In this document: one piece after another, positions 27,201-34,459 of the stretch
How positions within the stretch are numbered: position 1 is the first letter of the stretch
Layout: each line of letters starts with the position of its first letter
Assembly (NCBI RefSeq): GCF_000425945.1
Contig: NZ_AUEK01000003.1
Coordinates: forward strand, 496,001-560,000
Length of the DNA: 64,000 bases
Source of the DNA: Candidatus Solirubrobacter pratensis
GTDB lineage: Bacteria > Actinomycetota > Thermoleophilia > Solirubrobacterales > Solirubrobacteraceae
Reading direction: 5' to 3'
Translations under genes and position numbers: made by a program
The notes under the pieces: model-generated
Told to the model about the DNA's origin: nothing
What the model saw: the letters and a program-made list of their open reading frames with translations, nothing else
Databases searched by the model: none

Positions 27201-28044
27201 TGGCGCGCTTGGCCGGGTAGTTGCGGTTCGGGTCGACGCCGTCCTGGTTGTCGCCGTAGACGCCGTTGTTGTTGTTGTCGCGCAGCGTCTTGCGCCAGAA
27301 GCGGTTGTCGTCCGCGGTCCGGACGCGGTAGTCGCACGGCTCGGTGGCCGTGCCCTGACCGCACGTGAACGTGAAGTCGTAGCCGTCCGGGTTCTGGATC
27401 GGCAGGAACCAGATCTCGCGCGTCTTGATCAGCGCGCGGATCTCCGCGTCGTTCTTGTGCTGCGCGAACCAGCCGGGCAGGCGGCGGCCCATCTCCGCGG
27501 CGATCCATTCGCGCGCGTGGTTGACGGCCGAGAAGAGGATGGCGTCGCGCGTGCCGTCGGGCACGGTGCGAGCGTTCTCGGTCATCTTGATCGCCATGAT
27601 CGGCTTGCCGAGCGTCGTGGTGCCGATCTGCTCGAGCTTCATCACGTCCGGGTTGGCGTCCGCGATGGCCTTCATCTCGTCCTTGATGCCGCCCGGCTCC
27701 ATGTAGGAGCGATAGACGTTGAAGTACTGGTTCGGACTATTCCCCAGTGCCTTCGACTTCGCGACCGGCTTGTCGATGGCGAGCGCGGAGAGATCGACCC
27801 CGTCGCTCTCCAGCGCGGCCTTCTGCTTTTCGGTGGCGATGATCTGGACCTCGCGACTCCCGGTGGCGCTCGGGTTGACGATCGCCTCCTCGAGGTCGAA
27901 GCCCTGATCCTTGAGATCCGCGGCCTGCGCCTGCGTGACCTCGGCCGAGTACGGCTGTCCCTTGTCAGCGGCCCAGCCGGCCGCCGGTACCGCGAGACAC
28001 GCCGCTAGTGCGGCGCACAGCACTGCTGGTGCGCGTGAGCGCAT
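24277..28044 (-). CDS. Secreted M14-family zinc carboxypeptidase with Ig-like domains and a collagen-like tail
   Basis: A 1255-residue exported enzyme. Residues 1-26 form a signal peptide. The M14 site is complete: H176-x2-E179 (NHAREW), QNPDGYDF, PNRNYP near 272, H326 (NYHSAG) and the catalytic Glu E396 (WTPEMDT). Residues 560-930 include a GATase/ThuA-like segment, then Ig-like modules (VEAELTAYDERGDMKQVSLYANG and following). Near 1110-1160 lies a run of about 18 collagen-type Gly-x-y triplets (GPAGATG and similar) and finally a basic beta domain. The collagen run may act as a rigid or trimerising stalk. The ATG at 28044 has GGAGGGG 8 bases upstream. It lies downstream of the pca operon on the same strand. 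Confidence 0.88.
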   Translation of the reverse strand: MRSRAPAVLCAALAACLAVPAAGWAADKGQPYSAEVTQAQAADLKDQGFDLEEAIVNPSATGSREVQIIATEKQKAALESDGVDLSALAIDKPVAKSKALGNSPNQYFNVYRSYMEPGGIKDEMKAIADANPDVMKLEQIGTTTLGKPIMAIKMTENARTVPDGTRDAILFSAVNHAREWIAAEMGRRLPGWFAQHKNDAEIRALIKTREIWFLPIQNPDGYDFTFTCGQGTATEPCDYRVRTADDNRFWRKTLRDNNNNGVYGDNQDGVDPNRNYPAKRAIDEEGASNSFSSETYRGPYALSEPEDLAFDRLLRRVKFKANINYHSAGQLLLTPVSNTTDYAPPDATLFNAITGTDGDSAVFPYQPQRSSDLYESNGDTIDNAYLNYGVIGWTPEMDTCATMGEPQGCNQFASPDDESKVAAVFEKNLFFALNVVKSLPNLGRPRNFENDPSQYQVKATRDIDAKTFGVSYGTPQVIEAIIRKELGAANVRATVSYRNANGGTSTANTTLPMSAAPAGERYGEAPGVYFERRRATIPAVIGTHTIGVGDVVNVVILAGGLQQEFNYRVASVQQDTAKKRVLVVAAEDYTGVSPNVKPGYANGPRYLAQHKAALEAAGYEVETYDIDNPPAGGGTPNSNPAPQTKYPTFLGVLSHFDAVDYYSGDDFAPELLSDNAEPRHMTSATAQSGGREMAGWAHHVMLELRDYQNEGGKLIVDGRNVHQTFTSNGSSLSATGPFTWSPDQLWGFNYPPNNGGDDDVAGTAFQRSRGTSNDTWQNYLGVVGYQSGIGLSLSTAANATNPDIANLPVGAKTGGIFDGMPPIVIDQAAGNDPNQATDGSALPLAKIPTRLRAWGSSNEPLRAETVQADYNTATPLTTGGGAIISTRDSVAFGFGLEQVDEATRVELLKRSLAYLLPAAPDTTTPTIVGWKYPQDGFTATPSDPVEAELTAYDERGDMKQVSLYANGALVQTVPVYPFQFRYTPPASAVGQTIVLTAKAVDKAGNVSTSAPLNVRVTNAAVAVKPPEPVNPPTLGGIPAVGSTLTCTSGGFANGPFNSTLVEWLRNGTAIGGATTSTYMPVNGDIGRRISCRITVENNLGKADATSEELTVSAAGTQGSPGPQGPAGAQGPAGAQGPAGPAGATGATGPAGATGPAGPAGPKGDKGDTPDVRVTCDLSANGKTIVCTITAIPPTSRSAKLTGTARIAGTKKVTTRSGKGKVTMKLRSSERLKKAPKVIIKIASGKAKTNRTVTAK

Positions 28045-28075
28045 ATATGCAACCCCTCCGTTTGAGACGGGAAAT

Positions 28076-28096
28076 GCCTCCCACCCCAAGGGAGGC
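28076..28096 (-). terminator. Weak hairpin between the pca operon and the M14 gene
   Basis: GCCTCCC (28076-28082) pairs with GGGAGGC (28090-28096) around a seven-base loop. On the minus strand the stem is followed by ATTTCCC. It is in the leader of the M14 gene and may end read-through from the pca operon. Confidence 0.4.
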
Positions 28097-28188
28097 CGGG
28101 CGATTGCATCTCAGGCGTGACAGGATCGCAACGATCCCGCCGTGGACTTCTCTCAACGAGCCTTCATGCCGGAGTACCGGATCTCTCC

Positions 28189-28202
28189 TCCGGCGCGCCG
28201 GA
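28189..28202 (-). terminator. Palindrome just after pcaR
   Basis: TCCGGCGCGCCGGA is a perfect 14-base palindrome five bases past the pcaR stop codon. It could form a short GC-rich stem, but the loop would be tight and no U-run follows, so terminator function is uncertain. Confidence 0.3.
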
Positions 28203-28207
28203 AACGT

Positions 28208-29011
28208 TCAGCGTGCGCCGGCCGAGCGCCCGGACGACGAGGCCACCCGCAGGTCGGCCTCGATCCGCGCGGCGGTGTCCAGCAGCGGCGGCAGCAGCGT
28301 CTCGCGGACCGAGTCCCGGCTCGCCCGGCTGGCATGGGCCGAGACGTTGACGGCGGCGATCACCGCGCCGCTGCGATCGCGGATCGGGGCGGCGATCGAG
28401 CGCAGGCCCTCCTCGAGCTCCTGGTCCACGAGCGCCCAGCCCTGGGCGCGGACGGTGTCCAGCTCGGCGCGCAGCGCGTCCGGCGTGTCGAGCGTGTGGC
28501 TGGTGAGCCGGCGCAGGTCGGCGCGCTCGAGGTAGGCGGCGAGCTCGTCCTCCGGCAGGCCGGCGAGCTGGACGCGCCCCATCGAGGTGGCGTACGCGGG
28601 GAAGCGCGTGCCGACGTTGATCGCGACGCGCATGATCCGCGACGTGGGCACGCGCGCGACGTAGACGATGTCGTCGCCGTCGAGCACCGACACCGAGGAG
28701 GACTCGCGCACCTCGGCGACCAGCCGCTCGAGGTGCGGCTCGGCGACCTCGGGCAGCGTCAGCGCCGAGAGGTACGCGTAGCCCAGCTCCAGCACGCGCG
28801 CCGACAGCGCGAAGCGCCGCCCGTCGCTGTGCACGTAGCCGAGGTCGGTCAGCGTGAGCAGGAAGCGCCGCGCGGCGGCGCGCGTGAGGCCGGTCGAGCG
28901 CGCGACGTCGCTCAGCGTCAGCTCCGGGTTCTCGGCGTCGAACGCGCGGATGACGGCCAGTCCGCGCTCCAGCGACTGCACGAAGTGCGCGCCGCGCGGC
29001 TCTTCGGTCAT
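28208..29011 (-). CDS. pcaR: IclR-family regulator of the protocatechuate operon
   Basis: A 267-residue IclR-type regulator. Residues 10-75 form the winged helix (VQSLERGLAVIRAFD, then LTLSDVARSTGLTRAAARRFLLTLTDLGYV), and residues 85-255 form the effector-binding domain (RVPTSRIMRVAINVGTRFPAYATSMGR, QGWALVDQELEEGLRSIAAPI). This pattern is that of PcaR/PcaU/PobR, which sense protocatechuate or beta-ketoadipate. Being the last gene of the operon, and overlapping pcaC by ATGA, it is autoregulated with the enzymes. The palindrome at 35328-35342 is its likely target. Confidence 0.87.
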   Translation of the reverse strand: MTEEPRGAHFVQSLERGLAVIRAFDAENPELTLSDVARSTGLTRAAARRFLLTLTDLGYVHSDGRRFALSARVLELGYAYLSALTLPEVAEPHLERLVAEVRESSSVSVLDGDDIVYVARVPTSRIMRVAINVGTRFPAYATSMGRVQLAGLPEDELAAYLERADLRRLTSHTLDTPDALRAELDTVRAQGWALVDQELEEGLRSIAAPIRDRSGAVIAAVNVSAHASRASRDSVRETLLPPLLDTAARIEADLRVASSSGRSAGAR

Positions 29012-29379
29012 AGCTCGTCCAGCGTCCTCTGCGCGATCGCGAACGCGCTGTTGCCCGCGGGCACGCCGGCGTAGACCGACGTGTGGATCAGGACCTCGCG
29101 GATCTCGTCCGGCGTCAGTCCGTTGCGGATCGCCGCGCGCACGTGCATCGGGATCTCGTTCTCGGCGCGCAGCGCGGTGAGGACCGCGAGCGTGATCATG
29201 CTGCGCTCCCGGCGCTCCAGGCCCTCACGCGTCCACGCCTCGCCCCACGCGGCGCGCGTGATGAACTCCTGGAAGGGGCGGCTGAAATCGGTCGCGTTCG
29301 CCGCCGCGCGGTCGACGTGCGCGTCGCCGAGCACCTCGCGCCGCACCTTCATGCCGGCCTCGTAGCGCGGATCGTCCAT
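29008..29379 (-). CDS. pcaC: 4-carboxymuconolactone decarboxylase
   Basis: A 123-residue AhpD-fold protein matching the usual PcaC length. It begins RYEAGMKVRREVLGDAHVDRA and contains the conserved SMITLAVLTALRAENEIPMHVRAAIRNGLT and HTSVYAGVPAGNSAF segments. It decarboxylates gamma-carboxymuconolactone to beta-ketoadipate enol-lactone. Here it is a separate gene; in some actinobacteria pcaC is fused to pcaD as pcaL. It starts one base after the pcaD stop and overlaps pcaR. Confidence 0.93.
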   Translation of the reverse strand: MDDPRYEAGMKVRREVLGDAHVDRAAANATDFSRPFQEFITRAAWGEAWTREGLERRERSMITLAVLTALRAENEIPMHVRAAIRNGLTPDEIREVLIHTSVYAGVPAGNSAFAIAQRTLDEL

Positions 29380-29380
29380 G

Positions 29381-30127
29381 TCAGGCCTCCAGATGCTCGG
29401 TGATCAGGCGGACGACCGCGTCGCCGCGCTCGAGGTTCGCGAGGTGCGCCGCGCCGTCGAGGACCTCGAAGCGGGCGCCGCGGATGGCGGCGGCGATGCG
29501 CTCGCCGTGCTCGGGCGGGGTCGCCTGGTCCTGCCGGGCCGAGATCACGAGCGTCGGCGCGGTGATCTCGTGCAGGCGCGGGATCAGGTCCATGTGCTCG
29601 ATCGCCTCGCAGGAGGCGGCGTAGCCGTCGTCGGGCATCGAGGCGAGCATCTCCTGCAGCTCGGGCCTGCGGTCGGCCTGCGCGTCGGTCACCCAGCGCT
29701 GGACGACGGCCGGGGCGATCGCGCCGGTGCCGTTCTCGCGCACCGCGGCGGCGCGGTCCCGCCACATCTCGGGCGGTCCCAGCTTCGCCGACGTGCACGT
29801 GGGGACGAGCTTCTCGACCCGCTCGGGCGCGTTGATGCCGAGCCACAGCGCGGTCATGCCGCCGAGCGAGATGCCGGCCACGCTCGCGCGCTCGACGTCG
29901 AGGTGGTCGAGCAGCTCCACCACGTCGCGGCCGAAGTCGTCGATCGCGTACGGCCCGGGCGGGACCTCCGAGCGCCCATGGCCGCGGGCGTCGAAGCGGA
30001 TCAGCCGGAAGCGCTCGGCGAGCTGGCGCGCCTGCCCGTCCCACATCTGCAGCGCCGCGCCGAGCGAGTTGCCCAGGACGAGCGCCGGCGCGTCCGCGGG
30101 GCCGCTGACGATGTGATGGGGGATCAC
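29381..30127 (-). CDS. pcaD: 3-oxoadipate enol-lactonase
   Basis: A 248-residue alpha/beta hydrolase. The nucleophile is S87 in the elbow GISLGGM; the acid is in SARQDQATP and the His in DGAAHLANLE near the end. GNSLGAALQMWD and FDARGHGRS are characteristic of PcaD. It opens the enol-lactone ring to beta-ketoadipate. The start is GTG 30127, inside the pcaB stop (GTGA), with GGAGG eight bases upstream; a longer open frame extends into pcaB but is not protein-like. Confidence 0.92.
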   Translation of the reverse strand: MIPHHIVSGPADAPALVLGNSLGAALQMWDGQARQLAERFRLIRFDARGHGRSEVPPGPYAIDDFGRDVVELLDHLDVERASVAGISLGGMTALWLGINAPERVEKLVPTCTSAKLGPPEMWRDRAAAVRENGTGAIAPAVVQRWVTDAQADRRPELQEMLASMPDDGYAASCEAIEHMDLIPRLHEITAPTLVISARQDQATPPEHGERIAAAIRGARFEVLDGAAHLANLERGDAVVRLITEHLEA

Positions 30128-31452
30128 GTGTGCACCTCCGTCCGGTGGGCGGCGAGCGCGCGGTCGACCAGCTCGCCCGCGGAGCCGAGGTACTCGACCG
30201 GGTCGAGCAGCCGGTCGATCTCCGCGCGCGGGAGCTCGGTCGCCCGCTCGAGCGCGTCCGCGAACGGCAGCGAGGACGCGGCCGCGTGCTCGACCAGCTC
30301 GTGCGCGGCCAGGCGGCCGAGCTCGGGCGCGAGCGCGCCGACCACGCGCTCGGCGAGCAGTAGGCCTCCGGTGGCGTCGAGATTGGCGCGCATGCGGACG
30401 GCGTCGACCTCCAGCCCTTCCAGCGACGCGCGCAGCCAGGCGGCCGCGGAGCCGGTCGCCAGCAGCAGGTCCGAGAACGGCTTCCACTCCGAGTGCCACG
30501 CGCCGGCGGCGCGCTCGTGCTCCTGGATCATCGCGGCGAGCAGCGTCGCCGCCATCCCCGGCGCCTGGCCCGAGCACGCCAGCGCGGCCACGGCGGCGAC
30601 CGGGTTCTGCTTGTGCGGCATCGTCGAGGAGCCGCCGCTCGCCGTCTCGCGCACCTCGGCGACCTCGGTCTGCGCCATCAGCGTGACGTCGCGCGCGGCC
30701 TTGCCGATCGAGCCCGCGGCGCCGCCGAGCGCGCCCGCCAGCTCGCCGACGCGCGTGCGCAGCGTGTGCCACGGCAGCACGGGCTCGTTGAGCCCGAGCT
30801 CACCGGCCAGGCGCGCCAGTACCTCCGGCCCGGCGTCGCCGAGCGACGCGAGCGTCCCGGCGGCGCCGCCGAGCTGCACCGCCAGGCGCGTCTCGCGCAG
30901 GTCGCGCAGCCGCGCGGCGGCCTCGTCGAACGTCGTCATCCAGCCCGCCGCCTTCAGCCCGAACGTCACCGGCACGGCCTGCTGGAGCAGCGTGCGGCCG
31001 GCCATCGGCGTGTCGCGGTGGCGCAGCGCATGCGCGGCGCACGCGCCGGCGGTCGCGGAGAGGTCGGCGAGGATCGGCTCGAGCGCGCGCTTGGCGACGA
31101 GCATCGCGGCCGTGTCGAGCACGTCCTGGCTCGTCGCGCCCTTGTGCACGTGCCCGGCGGCAGGCCCCTCGACGCGCGCGGTCAGCGCCTTCACGAGCGG
31201 GCCGGCGGGGTTGCCGATCCCCGCCGCCGCCGCGCCGATCTCGCTCACGTCGTAGCGCTCGGCGACGCACGCGGCCGCGATCGCCTCCGCGTCGTCGTGG
31301 GGGATCAGCCCCGCGCCGGCCTGGGCGCGCGCGAGCCCCGCCTCGAAGTCGAGCATCGCCTGCAGCCACGCGCGGTCCGAGGTCGCCTCGGCGGCGCCGC
31401 CGCGCGCCTCGATCGCGCCGAACAGCTCAGACCTGGAAGAAGACGGTCTCAT
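30124..31452 (-). CDS. pcaB: 3-carboxy-cis,cis-muconate cycloisomerase
   Basis: A 442-residue member of the fumarase/argininosuccinase superfamily. It has the superfamily signature GGSSTMPHKQNP near residue 275 and an early substrate motif GHVHKGATSQDVLDTA. Prokaryotic PcaB makes gamma-carboxymuconolactone from the ring-cleavage product. The ATG at 31452 lies inside the end of pcaG (26-bp overlap), the only long overlap within the operon; a shorter start is possible but would lose the conserved N-terminal LFGAIEARGG. Confidence 0.92.
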   Translation of the reverse strand: MRPSSSRSELFGAIEARGGAAEATSDRAWLQAMLDFEAGLARAQAGAGLIPHDDAEAIAAACVAERYDVSEIGAAAAGIGNPAGPLVKALTARVEGPAAGHVHKGATSQDVLDTAAMLVAKRALEPILADLSATAGACAAHALRHRDTPMAGRTLLQQAVPVTFGLKAAGWMTTFDEAAARLRDLRETRLAVQLGGAAGTLASLGDAGPEVLARLAGELGLNEPVLPWHTLRTRVGELAGALGGAAGSIGKAARDVTLMAQTEVAEVRETASGGSSTMPHKQNPVAAVAALACSGQAPGMAATLLAAMIQEHERAAGAWHSEWKPFSDLLLATGSAAAWLRASLEGLEVDAVRMRANLDATGGLLLAERVVGALAPELGRLAAHELVEHAAASSLPFADALERATELPRAEIDRLLDPVEYLGSAGELVDRALAAHRTEVHT

Positions 31453-31879
31453 CCTCGCCCTGCAGGACGACGTCGAAGCGGTAGCCGCCGGCGTCCTCGG
31501 GCTGCGCGAGCAGCGTGCCGCGCCGGTGCTCGGGCACGGTCTGCAGCACCGGGTCGGCCGAGTTGTCCTCGTCGGCGAAGTAGATGCGCGTGACGACGCG
31601 GTTGAGCAGTCCGCGGGCGAAGACCGAGACGTCGATGAACGGCGCCTTGCGCGTCGTCACCTCCCAGTGCCCCTCGTCGTCGGTCCCGGCGCGCGCGAAG
31701 GCGTGCTCGGGCTCGGTCTGCCACGTCTCGACCATCGCGTCGGGGACGGGATCGCCCGCGCCGTCGACGACGTGGCCGTGGATCCGGATCCCGACCGGGA
31801 ACGCCCTCGGGCCGTCCGCCCACTGCGTCAGGCAGATGGAGAAGAACGGCCCGACGGTCTGCGACGGGGTGATGCTCAC
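31427..31879 (-). CDS. pcaG: Protocatechuate 3,4-dioxygenase alpha subunit, short form
   Basis: A 150-residue intradiol dioxygenase alpha subunit: TPSQTVGPFFSICL at the start, then GDPVPDAMVETWQTEP, PFIDVSVFARGLLNRVVTRIYF and the C-terminal FDVVLQGEDETVFFQV. The alpha subunit carries no iron but completes the active site with PcaH. At 150 residues it is clearly shorter than the roughly 180-200 usual for PcaG; the missing part is in the middle, between TDDEGHWEVTTRK and neighbours, not at either end. The GTG start at 31879 overlaps the pcaH stop (GTGA). Confidence 0.9.
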   Translation of the reverse strand: MSITPSQTVGPFFSICLTQWADGPRAFPVGIRIHGHVVDGAGDPVPDAMVETWQTEPEHAFARAGTDDEGHWEVTTRKAPFIDVSVFARGLLNRVVTRIYFADEDNSADPVLQTVPEHRRGTLLAQPEDAGGYRFDVVLQGEDETVFFQV

Positions 31880-32538
31880 GCGTCCTCCATCGGCGTCCTG
31901 CGGAGCACGATGTCCCACCTGTACGCGAGCGCCCACAGCTCCTCGGTGCTCTCGTAGTCGAACGAGCAGATCATCAGCTCGCGCGCCTTCTCGTCGCGCA
32001 CCGAGTTGAAGATCGGGTCCTGGAAGAACAGCGGGTCGTCCGGGAAGTACATCTGCGTCACGAGCCGCTGCGTGAACGCGCGCCCGAACAGCGAGAAGTG
32101 GATGTGGGCCGGACGCCACGCGTTGGCATGGTTGCCCCACGGGTACGCGCCCGGCCGGATCGTGGTGAAGCGGAACTCGCCGTCGGCGTTGGTGATCGTG
32201 CGCCCCAGGCCGGTGAAGTTCGGGTCCAGCGGCGAGGGCCAGTTGTCGTTGCGGTGCCAGTAGCGCCCGCCGGCGTTGGCCTGCCAGACCTCGACGAGCG
32301 TGTCCGGGACGGGGCGCCCGTCCTCCTCGACCACGCGCCCCTGCACGATGATGCGCTGGCCCTGCGGCTCGCCCTCGTGCTGGCGCGTGAGGTCGTTGTC
32401 GAGCGGGCCGATGCGGCTGGGGCCGAGCACCGGCGCGGTCAGCTCGGTCAAGCTGCTGGGCAGCGCGATCAGCGGCTGCTTGGGATGGCGCAGCGCGGTC
32501 GACTTGTAGCCGGGCCAATCAAGCGGTGGATCGATCAT
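31876..32538 (-). CDS. pcaH: Protocatechuate 3,4-dioxygenase beta subunit
   Basis: A 220-residue catalytic subunit. The four iron(III) ligands are visible: Tyr in GGRYWHRND, Tyr in PGAYPWGNH, and the two His of RPAHIHFSLFG. With PcaG it splits the protocatechuate ring between the hydroxyl groups to give 3-carboxy-cis,cis-muconate. Length and motif spacing match known PcaH. The ATG at 32538 overlaps the pcaF stop (ATGA). Confidence 0.95.
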   Translation of the reverse strand: MIDPPLDWPGYKSTALRHPKQPLIALPSSLTELTAPVLGPSRIGPLDNDLTRQHEGEPQGQRIIVQGRVVEEDGRPVPDTLVEVWQANAGGRYWHRNDNWPSPLDPNFTGLGRTITNADGEFRFTTIRPGAYPWGNHANAWRPAHIHFSLFGRAFTQRLVTQMYFPDDPLFFQDPIFNSVRDEKARELMICSFDYESTEELWALAYRWDIVLRRTPMEDA

Positions 32539-33713
32539 GCGGCCTCCAGTACGACGGCCAGTCCCTGTCCCACGCCGATGCAGATCGCCGCGACGCCCCA
32601 GCGCCCGCCGTTCTTCTTCAGCGAGTGCGCGAGCGTCCCGAGGATGCGCGCGCCGGACGCGCCGAGCGGGTGCCCGAGCGCGATCGCGCCGCCGTGCGGG
32701 TTGAGCCGCTCCGGGTCGAGCTCGGTCCACTCGGCCACGCACGCGAGCGACTGCGACGCGAACGCCTCGTTGAGCTCGGCGACGTCGACGTCGCCCCAGC
32801 CGATGCCGGCGCGCTTGAGCGCGCGGTTGGCCGCCTCCACCGGGCCGATGCCGAAGACGTCGGGGTCGACGGCCCAGGTGCCGCGGCCGGCGATCCGGGC
32901 GAGCGGCTGCAGCCCCGCGGCGTCCGCGCCCGCCTCGCTGCCGATCAGCACGGCGGACGCGCCGTCGTTGAGCGGCGACGAGTTGCCGGCGGTGACCGTC
33001 CCGTCCTTGACGAACGCGGGCTTGAGCTTGGCGAGCTTCTCCATCGAGGAGTCCGTGCGGATGCCCTCGTCGCGCTCCAGTCCGGTGTCGGGCACGGGGA
33101 CGACCCAGTCGTAGAACCCCTCGTCCCACGCCTTCGCCGCGTTCGCGTGGCTGCGCAGCGCGAACTCGTCCTGGGCCTCGCGCGAGATGTCGTACATGCC
33201 GGCGAGCTTCTCCGCGCTCTCGCCGAGCGAGATCGTCCACTGCTCCGGCATCTCCGGGTTGACCATGCGCCAGCCGAGCGTCGTCGAGTGCAGCGTCTGG
33301 GGTCCGGCGGGGAAGCCCTTCTCGGGCTTGAGCATGACCCACGGCGCGCGGCTCATCGACTCCACGCCGCCGACGAGCACGACGTCCGCGTCGCCGGTCT
33401 CCACCGTGCGGCTGGCCTGCATCGCGGCGTCGAGGCTCGAGCCGCACAGGCGGTTGATCGTGGTGCCGGGGACCGAGGTCGGCAGGCCGGCGAGCAGCAC
33501 GGCCATGCGCGCGACGTCGCGGTTGTCCTCGCCGGCGCCGTTGGCGTTGCCGAACATGACGTCGTCGATGCGCTCGTGGTCGAGCGCGGGCGCGCGGTCG
33601 AGCAGCGCCTTGACGACGTGCGCGCCGAGGTCGTCGGGCCGCACGCCCGCCAGCGCGCCGCCGTAGCGGCCGAAGGGGGCGCGGACGGCGTCCAGGACGT
33701 AGGCCTCGCTCAT
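32535..33713 (-). CDS. pcaF: 3-oxoadipyl-CoA thiolase
   Basis: A 392-residue thiolase. The acyl-accepting Cys is C90 (INRLCGSS), and HGGAIALGHPLGASGAR plus CIGVGQGLA near the C-terminus supply the catalytic His and Cys. The NEAFASQSLACV segment is typical. It cleaves beta-ketoadipyl-CoA to succinyl-CoA and acetyl-CoA, the last step of the route. The ATG at 33713 overlaps the pcaJ stop by four bases. Confidence 0.93.
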   Translation of the reverse strand: MSEAYVLDAVRAPFGRYGGALAGVRPDDLGAHVVKALLDRAPALDHERIDDVMFGNANGAGEDNRDVARMAVLLAGLPTSVPGTTINRLCGSSLDAAMQASRTVETGDADVVLVGGVESMSRAPWVMLKPEKGFPAGPQTLHSTTLGWRMVNPEMPEQWTISLGESAEKLAGMYDISREAQDEFALRSHANAAKAWDEGFYDWVVPVPDTGLERDEGIRTDSSMEKLAKLKPAFVKDGTVTAGNSSPLNDGASAVLIGSEAGADAAGLQPLARIAGRGTWAVDPDVFGIGPVEAANRALKRAGIGWGDVDVAELNEAFASQSLACVAEWTELDPERLNPHGGAIALGHPLGASGARILGTLAHSLKKNGGRWGVAAICIGVGQGLAVVLEAA

Positions 33714-34459
33714 GTGGCGGCCACCAGCTTCCTCAGTTCTCGCAGTTCGTCGTCGGTCGGCGGCTCGGTCGTGCGCAGGTCGCCGGCCACCTCGAGGTCC
33801 CAGCCCGTCGCCTCGCGCGCCTGCTCGGCGGTGACGCCTTCGTGGACGTGCGTCAGGACGAGCTCGCAGCCGCCGCCAGGCTGGAGGATGCCGAGGTCGG
33901 TGATCACCTTGGTCGGGCCCTTGCCGATCAGCCCGAGCCGCTCGCGGTCGCCGGGCCCGCGGCCGTGCCCGACGCTGGTGATGAAGTCGACCCGCTCGAC
34001 GAAGGCGCGCGGGCTCTGGCGCACGATCACGATCACCTCGCCGCAGCCGGCGGCGATCTCCGGGGCGCCGCCGGCGCCCGGCAGGCGGACCTTCGGCTGG
34101 TCGTAGTCGTCGCCGATCACCGTCGTGTTGATGTTCGCGAAGCGGTCGATCTGCGCGGCGCCGAGGAAGCCGACGTCGATGCGCCCCGGCTGCACCCAGT
34201 AGTTGAAGACCTCGGGGACCGTGACGACCGCGTCGGCCGTCTCGGCGAGGATGCCGTCGCCGATCGAGAGCGGCAGGCGCGGCGGCTTGGCGCCGATCGC
34301 CCCCGCCTCGTAGACGAGCACGAGGTCGGGCGCGTGCGTGCGGCGCGCGAGGTTGGCGGCGGTGCTCGGCAGCCCGATGCCGACGAAGCACGCCGTGACG
34401 TCGCGCAGCGCGCGGGCGGCGGCGACGCTCATCATCTCGTCCGCCGTGTAGTCGCTCAC
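33710..34459 (-). CDS. pcaJ: 3-oxoadipate CoA-transferase subunit B, class I CoA-transferase
   Basis: A 249-residue beta subunit of a class I CoA-transferase. The catalytic Glu is in VLVYEAGAIGAKP, a context nearer to glutaconate-CoA-transferase-type beta subunits (GctB/IpdB) than to the S-E-N-G motif of classical PcaJ. Its place between pcaI and pcaF makes beta-ketoadipate the likely substrate. FNYWVQPGRIDVGFLGAAQIDRFANIN is conserved in the group. The GTG at 34459 overlaps the pcaI stop (GTGA). Confidence 0.88.
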   Translation of the reverse strand: MSDYTADEMMSVAAARALRDVTACFVGIGLPSTAANLARRTHAPDLVLVYEAGAIGAKPPRLPLSIGDGILAETADAVVTVPEVFNYWVQPGRIDVGFLGAAQIDRFANINTTVIGDDYDQPKVRLPGAGGAPEIAAGCGEVIVIVRQSPRAFVERVDFITSVGHGRGPGDRERLGLIGKGPTKVITDLGILQPGGGCELVLTHVHEGVTAEQAREATGWDLEVAGDLRTTEPPTDDELRELRKLVAAT

